A stretch of 64,000 nucleotides of DNA from Schizochytrium sp. TIO01 (Eukaryota; Sar; Bigyra; Thraustochytrida; Thraustochytriidae). The position numbers were made by a program, and so were the translations under genes. The first letter of the stretch is position 1. Each line of letters opens with the position of its first letter. Under the pieces are notes generated by a model that was not told the DNA's origin, searched no databases, and was given only the letters and a program-made list of their open reading frames with translations. The stretch lies in contig SMSO01000032.1 of NCBI GenBank assembly GCA_004764695.1, positions 766,501-830,500 on the forward strand, given 5' to 3'. Positions 58,201 to 64,000 of the stretch are shown in pieces.

Positions 58201-61200
58201 TAGTGAATACTACCAGTCTCTAGATAATCTGAGCATGTTTCACATGGATCGTGCGACTTAGGGTAATCGTGTTCGTTACACCAGCACAACATGCAATTTC
58301 GCTTCTTCGACTGATGCTCGCAACAACACATTGGGCAATGTCCTTCCTCATCTAGCCTTATCTGAGATCCGTGGTTCACATCGCAGTAGCATTTGCGACA
58401 TCCACGCAGAGTTTTCCCATCTTCTTCTACACCTTCTTGACGTTGCTGCATATGCACGGAACACCAACACTCGGTGCATTCAACCTTGGCTTTTTGCATA
58501 TGCTTTGGACATGGAGATGTGCAAACTAGACATGTTTTGGTTCCCCCGATCCAATGTTGGCATCCAATTTGACAAATACCTCCACAATTCAATGGATTTC
58601 GTACGTTATTATCAGCTTCTGACATATCCTCAACGTCTTCAAACCCATCTATATTTTTACTTTTTGATTGGTTGATTGAATACAAACATATCATGCAACA
58701 AGGCTTCGCATCTGGGTCATAGTCTTTCTCTCGATTGTGAGCTTCACAATAGCAACGCGAACAGTTCTTTAGCACCCAGCCACAGTCACACAGTGTACCA
58801 GGCTCGCCCTCACAACCTGGACATATCAGCTCGTAGGGGGGAACAATATCAGCATGAAATCTATGCTTCCTGCAGTAGTGTTGTAAGCACCATTTCCAAA
58901 ATCGATAGCGATGCAACCTAGCACATTGATCACAATGGCCAGGCAAATAGAACAGAAGATTCTTCCAAGTACTCCAACACACCCTCACGAGTGACAACTT
59001 TAACAGATATAACAGCAGAAGAAACCCTATAATAACTAACTCTACACCAATGATGACGAAACCTGTCAATCCAACAATGCTATAAAGTGCAGTGGCAACA
59101 AATAAACCACTAATCCCTCCGAGACATGAGATAGAAACTTCAATCAGAACACTCAACACGAACGTGCTTAAATCAAGTGCTATAATGACAAACTTCTCAA
59201 TAAACCTCATTCCCTTGTATGCTATCATTCTCAGCCGAAAGCAAGCTTCAGTTGAATCACTTCTTTGTAAAGTAGAAACTGAACTTTCGGAAGCAAAAGA
59301 GGCAGCGCTCTGACGCTCTGACTGCATGTCTTTCTTCTGGCGCTTGCATCGTAAAACACGATCTAGACAAGTTAGTTCACCAGTAGATGAATTCGTCAAC
59401 ATATCTGATTCCAAAGTATCAATAGCCATTACTGTTTGATGTTGTGTACTTCTAGCTGAGGACAGTCTGGCACAACTGCCCTTCCAAGTGCTCCGCCTAG
59501 AACTGCCAGTCTTCATGCTTCGACTTGAAGATGCAGTATCTCCTCCCTTTAGATCATTCCACCAGAGAATATTCCATAGGCCATACAAGGGTGCCTTGGA
59601 GTCGCATCTGCTGCCTCTGCTTCGACAAGTCACACTCAGATTCTCACGATCTGCTTGGGTTCTGGACTTTCCCTCCGTGCCACCTCGCAATAATTCTCGC
59701 AACACCTGAAATAGAAAAACGCTCCGACTGAATAAAGACTTTGTTAGAATCAAGAGATTGTCAAAGAGCTGTGTGTACCAAAATATCAGGTTCTTTCGGG
59801 CATTCTTCAATCCGTACTTGATAAATTCTGGTGTAAACTTCCATCGAATCGAAGACCTTGAGTAACAATAGAATAGAAACCAGGCTATCATTCCAAAAAG
59901 GAAGACAACAGGGCTCCAAAGCACCATGAAGACATATTTTGGTAACGTTGTTTTTGCTTCGCATAGCTGCATCTGCGCTGCCATGCGGCCCCACTGAGTA
60001 GTGTAGGTGTTGTTGAAGACATCATCTAGTACAGATAAAATATATGCAGGCCCCCCGTGCGCTTCATTTGATTCTTCGATGGCTCTGAGGATACTACTCA
60101 TATTTTCCCATGAAACACAAGTCCCCGCTAAAGACGCGCTACTATAACCAGTAGAACTTGAGAGACGATCGCACGCGTTTTCGATATTCTCTGGGGGATT
60201 CGAGTCCCGTTTTAACTGTATAAGAAGTACTACACCCATAGCCAAACTGTATAATACGACTACAAAAGCAAATATGGACAGACAATATGCTCGACATTCG
60301 TTTTTAATAAGCGTCCCGGCAAAGATTTTGGTTAAGCATTCTTTTTCTTCATTAGACAGCATCGGGAATTCTTCATCGTTTTCAGATTTCTCTGGAGATG
60401 GGGAATTCCGGAAGAAACCCCGCATTTGATTAAAACTCCGATAACCTTGTTTTTTCACCCTTTGTATCAAAAAAACCGTGTCGCTGCTTTCCATACTCCG
60501 CACGTGCTCCATCACAGCTAGACTTCGCTTGATAGGGATATCGTTCTTGTTATTTTTCTCCTGCTCCAGGCGTGCACTTCTTGATATCAAGCTTGAACGT
60601 GCAGAGACACTCTCTCGAAATTCCAGTTTCACCGAGTGGGAACTATCTTGCTCCACACTGTTGCGTCTGTTCTTTTCATCAGCATGTTCTAACGACTCTA
60701 GAATTCTTTTCTCCACCTCTGCCTTGAGTTTTTTTATTTTGGCTTCATTTCTGCGAAAGTGACGTTCTATCTGAGCTCTATCTTGATAAACCTGCTCTCG
60801 GTTATTTTTCACTTGGGAACAATGATTGGGTATTTCATTTTCACTGAAGATAGTTTTTTCAATGATGGCTTTAACCTTGTTCAAGTCGGATTTAGGGTCC
60901 TTTTCAGATATCCCCGCCTGTGAGTTTTTGCGGATGTAGTCCTGCAGTTTTGGATATTTTGAGCTGGAATTTACTTTGAACTCTAACAGTACACTAAATG
61001 TAGCATTGTAGACCAATTTCATATAGCGTTGGAATTGAAACTCATGGTACTTTTCGCCGAGTAGACCTAGACAGCGCAGTACTAGAAAGAAGAGAAGTAC
61101 AAAAAAAAACATAATGGTTTGAGTCTCACGATCAAAACAACCGAATCTCTGGTCAAATGCGGTCTGAAACGGTGGAAGGTTATTTCCGGTGGTATTGATG

Positions 61201-61895
61201 CCTCTAAAAACGTATGTTGCAAAGTCATGAGGTTGCAAAACTGGACTTAGCTCAAGAACCTCGTTTAACGCTGTTAATTCCCTGCATTGCTGAAGCCAGA
61301 GAAACTTGGTGCCAGAGGCCAATGCGATTGCTCCAAGAGAGGGACATGTGGTATTCTCGACTACCTGACCACTGCAGGTGCTAGAGCTCCTCATTTTTGA
61401 CCATGCCCAGCAGCAAAATCCGAAATACAGTGAGCATAAACTGATGGAGAAAATAATCGATATCTTCTGTCGGGGCTTCTCAAATTCCCAATTCCCCATA
61501 TTCAAATATTTAATACTTTGCGCAGAATAAGTTGTAACATTCCAATCTCGAGAGCCATTGTCATATGTAGATACATCTCCAAGATGGTTTGACATTTCAT
61601 TTTCAGAGTGGCAATTTAAGAATCGTGGCTGCTGCGAGTCGCCGATGAAGTTAGACCATGAAGGGCGCCTACTTGTATAGCGGTTGGGCATACATGTATT
61701 CTCATTATTGGTCTGCGAGTCTTCTTCATCCATTTCGTATGGATATTGAGAATGGACGAAAGTTGAAACTTCTACAGTACTATGGGTGATGGGTGGTTCA
61801 TCATCAGCGCTATCGAATGTCTCCATCTGGTTGCTTGAATGAAACCCAACCTGATCATACCTGGGTGCAGCGCTCCCTTTGCTCTTTCGCCTCAT
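55251..61895 (-). CDS. Giant multipass membrane protein with repeated Cys/His-rich modules, unknown family
   Basis: 2,214 residues from the first ATG (MRRKSKGS); the frame extends upstream from a GTG. An N-terminal tail of about 140 residues precedes a first helix (about 143-165). Then come a Cys-containing loop with NTT and NTTG glycosylation-type sites, a helix (261-277), and a long charged, partly coiled stretch. Next are a helix (536-560), a second Cys loop, a helix (655-678), a Ser/Arg-rich segment, and a hydrophobic cluster (about 900-965) long enough for two or three helices. Residues about 985-1810 hold about 115 cysteines in repeated C-x2-[C/H]-[W/Y/F]-C-x2-H motifs (for example CTECWCSVH, CQQHWCKTH, CEYCWCKLH) alternating with C-x2-C pairs such as CIVCRDPCREC, and end in tandem 88-residue units. 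The spacing suggests zinc binding. About 400 residues without such repeats follow. RING-like ligase or metal sensing are possibilities, but neither is shown. Confidence 0.9.
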   Translation of the reverse strand: MRRKSKGSAAPRYDQVGFHSSNQMETFDSADDEPPITHSTVEVSTFVHSQYPYEMDEEDSQTNNENTCMPNRYTSRRPSWSNFIGDSQQPRFLNCHSENEMSNHLGDVSTYDNGSRDWNVTTYSAQSIKYLNMGNWEFEKPRQKISIIFSISLCSLYFGFCCWAWSKMRSSSTCSGQVVENTTCPSLGAIALASGTKFLWLQQCRELTALNEVLELSPVLQPHDFATYVFRGINTTGNNLPPFQTAFDQRFGCFDRETQTIMFFFVLLFFLVLRCLGLLGEKYHEFQFQRYMKLVYNATFSVLLEFKVNSSSKYPKLQDYIRKNSQAGISEKDPKSDLNKVKAIIEKTIFSENEIPNHCSQVKNNREQVYQDRAQIERHFRRNEAKIKKLKAEVEKRILESLEHADEKNRRNSVEQDSSHSVKLEFRESVSARSSLISRSARLEQEKNNKNDIPIKRSLAVMEHVRSMESSDTVFLIQRVKKQGYRSFNQMRGFFRNSPSPEKSENDEEFPMLSNEEKECLTKIFAGTLIKNECRAYCLSIFAFVVVLYSLAMGVVLLIQLKRDSNPPENIENACDRLSSSTGYSSASLAGTCVSWENMSSILRAIEESNEAHGGPAYILSVLDDVFNNTYTTQWGRMAAQMQLCEAKTTLPKYVFMVLWSPVVFLFGMIAWFLFYCYSRSSIRWKFTPEFIKYGLKNARKNLIFWYTQLFDNLLILTKSLFSRSVFLFQVLRELLRGGTEGKSRTQADRENLSVTCRSRGSRCDSKAPLYGLWNILWWNDLKGGDTASSSRSMKTGSSRRSTWKGSCARLSSARSTQHQTVMAIDTLESDMLTNSSTGELTCLDRVLRCKRQKKDMQSERQSAASFASESSVSTLQRSDSTEACFRLRMIAYKGMRFIEKFVIIALDLSTFVLSVLIEVSISCLGGISGLFVATALYSIVGLTGFVIIGVELVIIGFLLLLYLLKLSLVRVCWSTWKNLLFYLPGHCDQCARLHRYRFWKWCLQHYCRKHRFHADIVPPYELICPGCEGEPGTLCDCGWVLKNCSRCYCEAHNREKDYDPDAKPCCMICLYSINQSKSKNIDGFEDVEDMSEADNNVRNPLNCGGICQIGCQHWIGGTKTCLVCTSPCPKHMQKAKVECTECWCSVHMQQRQEGVEEDGKTLRGCRKCYCDVNHGSQIRLDEEGHCPMCCCEHQSKKRNCMLCWCNEHDYPKSHDPCETCSDYLETGSIHYGKQCIHCQHGCASCKAENASQTRWEEECQQHWCKTHRRSDLGGRDKEEDSKCIVCRDPCRECQREGEDPILLLPRTMCRKHWCIEHQREKLEACQGQCEVCEGGGCPYHQVDALQRYPTRFECFELGIHWCYDSQHRSTKTDMSIYQDGGIDLTQDSLSCPVCADPCEMCPFGKKQNSMTCSFKHKCLFHNEYKLSGKCSACEDPCPDCIQLVEQDTNAEVDAVNKVPQRIKCHQHFCSLHSRAVNLGRVGNLKRNDGKCLLCTDACLCPGHENRVIFDCEDCYCIKHEMRLCELRPSCAGGFCSLCACAYCGHSFLEGETADSRGRCRFCANWCQHRMERTSCEICWCSLHNLIRVPDTGHEDEEFNYDGTPWPCHDCKYCIHDTPRSEPCRYCKCPHCDYEFHEDEGPTESDRCSICKGWCRHDRDPQECDICWCWDHDEKRIPATGSDDLDFDDNGTLWPCHSCLYCQHDMLRTEHCRYCKCPHCGHAFNTGEGPTENDRCSLCQNWCRHDIPLEGCEYCWCKLHGKRRQATQEATENNLDENGDYWPCFDCSHCEHGRWLTDQCGECTCIQHPGSIKLPLVQTFTPTSNRNRLLIRLCTCCNFIPVPLTRTRLCKFAAKLHNCLGEKNHFNKVSGSVPSKLEEMETFGLPGTSMAINHTEWKPEHRLHWREIWDQVTSFESGGWHRNFFTGQRGGSVRRLSGRERRSLCALKAAIHFIADGGCKVVSTGDGVIVTRIIEEEAGSRSHEKWFPWVSRSDVDQEFYYPSENVIGEKLNLHKAFAPPIGYRAWGESDSGLCDHGAVGSSEGYAKQWWPQNPEESFLDHEPLADIVYGNDLKELAMVAQRVNTDNRFKYSRCLYSIEAYTHEHQEAEEADIEGVPIQDLLLPLGQDGQTVHLLPHEDVEKLRDMFEMPDLRVDESIAGWPAQNVRTPDFYGREELANRYDTVRAELRVHSMQRLRQRNGHRDAEYDISRSIS
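56466..57345 (-). repeat. Tandem 264-bp coding repeats (88-residue Cys/His units)
   Basis: Within the giant ORF, the boundary WPC(H/F)-x-C recurs at about 57078, 56814 and 56550, exactly 264 bases apart. Two full units of 88 residues share YCKCPHC, GPTE(S/N)DRCS(I/L)C and a C-x2-C-W-C-x2-H motif. A similar but less regular unit precedes them (about 57345-57080), and a partial unit ends near 56466. Confidence 0.85.
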
Positions 61896-63534
61896 TTTTA
61901 TACTGTTTAAAGCACAGGAACAAGAGTTGAAGGTGCTTGGTAGACCAAGAAGAAAATATCTTTCCACACGATACACAACAGGTAGACCAGCAGCCTTGAC
62001 ACTGCACTGCTAGTGAAGAGTTTTGTTGATCTATATTGTGTGAATATCAGATATACACAAGCTCGCAAGGCTCACCCACGCAATCTGTGTTAATATTTGT
62101 CTCTGGATCGTATCGGCACTAGACTGACTCAGTTATAATGAAAACGTATTTCTCTCAAAACGAGTTTGAACGTTTGCTTTTGCATTCAGTCGCTTCTTGA
62201 CAAAACTAGTACCTAATTCCTTTTAATACGCCTTTGCTATGTTGTGCCGTGTCAGTCTTGTTGGTGTTCTACTCACATAACTGGCATGGCTTCAATGTAT
62301 ATACAAGTTACCTCTAAAATCATGTTTTCTAGTAGTATAATTTCAAAGCCATTCTGGTAGCCCCCGTGCACTTGCTACTTCGCCCATAATGTAATATGGC
62401 CTTCCCACTTCCCTTCGCAAATGCAATGCAAATTTTGTATACTGAAGTAGATCGCACAGCGGTGCCGTGGTGTCATGATACATAGTATCGAACCAGCTAA
62501 CCCGTTGAATCTGAATAGTTTCCAAACTGTTCCTCTGGTTCTCCGTCTAGAGCTCAACCTCGAGTCGCCTTCGTGCTACTTGGCGGACGGCTCAGCCTGT
62601 CGGTATTCCACTCACACACTTCATCCGGGATACCCATCACCAATGTCACGGTGCAGTAAGATTTACCATTCATCATTTGTAGAAGTTACCTACCTACCTA
62701 CTACTTACTTACTTACTTACTTACTTACTTTCTCCCAAATGTATAGAACTCATACTATGCTTTACAATGAACATGCTGGAGTCTCGCGGTGCATAAAGCT
62801 TTCAATCAGCGGTGACCAAAGTATTTGCTCCTCACAGCTGTGCATAAGATCTTTTTGTAACTTGGAAGTAGGTATGTAGTACCCACTACCAAAAATAAAG
62901 TCCATTCAAGTAAATTGTCAAAGCAGTTTTAGAGCTGAGCACCTCGTGCGGCAATAGCGAGTCTCCCCAGCTCCTTACCAAGTTCAGAAAATTTCAAGTT
63001 CTAAACTTTTTTTATCAAATTTGTTCGCTTTGCGGAGCGGAAGGCGTCACATACTCAGAGTAGGCTGGGAAACAAAATAAAAGCAGACGTGGGGCCACCT
63101 TTGATAGAACTGGGGCCTGGAGGAGATGTCATTCCCATATTGAGTCTGAGTTTCTTCTTAGTGGGTATCAGATGGCCACGCAAAAGGCCGAGGGAAGATC
63201 CGTCATTTTGAAAGTTCTCTAGACCATTTACATCTTGAGTACCCACTAACCTACTCACCTATTCTACTTTTAACAAAGGGCACCAGAAGCTTCATTTGCA
63301 GCCTTAGCTATGTTTCGGCTGCAGGATTCGAGGTACGTAAACATCTGTTTAAAAGAAAAAGAATTTAGATGCTGCACGCGCTGATTTTGGCTCACAAAAA
63401 GTACTAGTACGCAGAGATATTGCATGATTGGTAGGGGGGGGGGGGTTATCTTTTTATTTGGGTGAACGCTGAAGTCAAAGCCAAAGTATCAAGGAGCTCG
63501 ACCGGTCTTCACCATAGAGTGAGTTTGAAGGCAC
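61896..63534. other. Upstream region of the giant membrane protein gene
   Basis: About 1.6 kb without a recognised gene. It includes an (ACTT)n tract near 62703-62730 and a G13 run near 63436-63448. Confidence 0.45.
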
Positions 63535-64000
63535 TCAGCAATTACTAAGTAAGCTATCAGGAGCCATGGCTTCTTTCCCGAGCTGTCTGCAGTATCCTTC
63601 ACAAGATGAATGTTCAAAAATAAGCTCTTGAAATTGAGGTGAACACTCAAGTGTAAGCTTTAGCTTGTATCCTGCGGCCTGTACGGCAGCTCGACTGGCA
63701 CGAAGAATCAAAACGACATTAGATTGCGTTGCAATCATGCTATACATAATACGAGAGCAACTGCGGAGGGCCCTTTTAAAGTGGAAAGAAGCTTGCAGCG
63801 CTGGAAGAAAACAAAGAACAGACTTATGGTTCATGATGGAAAGAATATATGAAATTTGAGCCATACACATTTTATGGTGTCCTGGGGTGTCCTGTTGTTC
63901 AGGCTGCTGGAAGTTTGCTGAGATCGTGGATGGTAGAAGTGTGCACAGAGCACGTGCACGCTTGAATGCGCAAAAGCCTAATACAAACTCTGATGCATGA
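63535..64000 (-). CDS. Partial hypothetical protein, open to the right window edge
   Basis: The minus-strand frame ending at a TAG/TAA-type stop at 63535 is open for about 155 codons to the end of the window, so this would be the C-terminal part of a gene that starts outside. Internal text such as FKRALRSCSRIMYSMIATQS and AAVQAAGYKLKLTLECSPQF has ordinary protein composition. If it begins inside the window, the ATG at 63870 would give 111 residues. I do not recognise it. The main support is openness over 465 bases in otherwise stop-rich DNA. Confidence 0.4.
   Translation of the reverse strand, partial: HASEFVLGFCAFKRARALCTLLPSTISANFQQPEQQDTPGHHKMCMAQISYILSIMNHKSVLCFLPALQASFHFKRALRSCSRIMYSMIATQSNVVLILRASRAAVQAAGYKLKLTLECSPQFQELIFEHSSCEGYCRQLGKEAMAPDSLLSNC

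Overview
The window is nuclear DNA from a single-celled eukaryote. The recognisable genes are mostly uninterrupted ORFs with ATG starts. They encode eukaryote-specific proteins: DNA topoisomerase II, a Dhh1/DDX6 helicase, mitochondrial enoyl-CoA isomerase, a mitochondrial-type FolD, a PH-domain AGC kinase, an RNPS1-like splicing factor and the ciliary protein CFAP300. Intron-poor genes separated by long spacers full of microsatellites, together with a motile-cilium gene, suggest a flagellated protist. A labyrinthulean (thraustochytrid-type) stramenopile is my best guess, but this is inference from style and not a phylogenetic result.

Layout. 1-11.2 kb is almost gene-free, apart from what may be a decayed coding remnant at the left edge (minus strand). 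11.2-12.3 kb holds a FolD-type folate enzyme (+), followed by three inverted repeats. 15.2-16.8 kb holds Dhh1/DDX6 (-). 20.9-21.6 kb holds a membrane-anchored protein with two cytochrome b5 domains (+). 22.3-28.5 kb holds ECI1 and topoisomerase II (both -). 29.6-33.5 kb is a tandem array of three TPMT-family methyltransferase genes (all -): one intact, one with a frame break after its presequence, and one with a single in-frame TAA. 34.2-35.0 kb holds an unknown one-helix acidic membrane protein (-). 35.5-36.2 kb holds a frame-broken Fic-domain gene (-). 36.9-39.5 kb holds CFAP300 (+) converging on an RNPS1-like RRM/RS protein (-) that carries a long Arg-Asp-His repeat. 41.8-43.7 kb holds the PH-AGC kinase (-). 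43.7-55.2 kb is a second gene desert. 55.3-61.9 kb is a single ORF (-) for a giant membrane protein of about 2,214 residues. An ORF open to the right edge (-) ends at 63535.

The genes do not form one pathway. Most are housekeeping genes: mitochondrial folate and fat metabolism, mRNA decay and splicing, chromosome topology, signalling and cilium assembly. The parts that look lineage-specific are the decaying TPMT array, the Fic remnant and above all the giant Cys/His-rich membrane protein. About 830 residues of that protein are built from a repeated C-x2-[C/H]-[W/Y/F]-C-x2-H signature alternating with C-x2-C pairs, and it ends in tandem units of exactly 88 residues. I cannot place it in any family I know, and it is the best candidate here for something undescribed.

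No tRNA, rRNA, CRISPR array or intact transposon was recognised. Where a long reading frame begins with a non-ATG codon, I moved the start to the first good in-frame ATG and say so.
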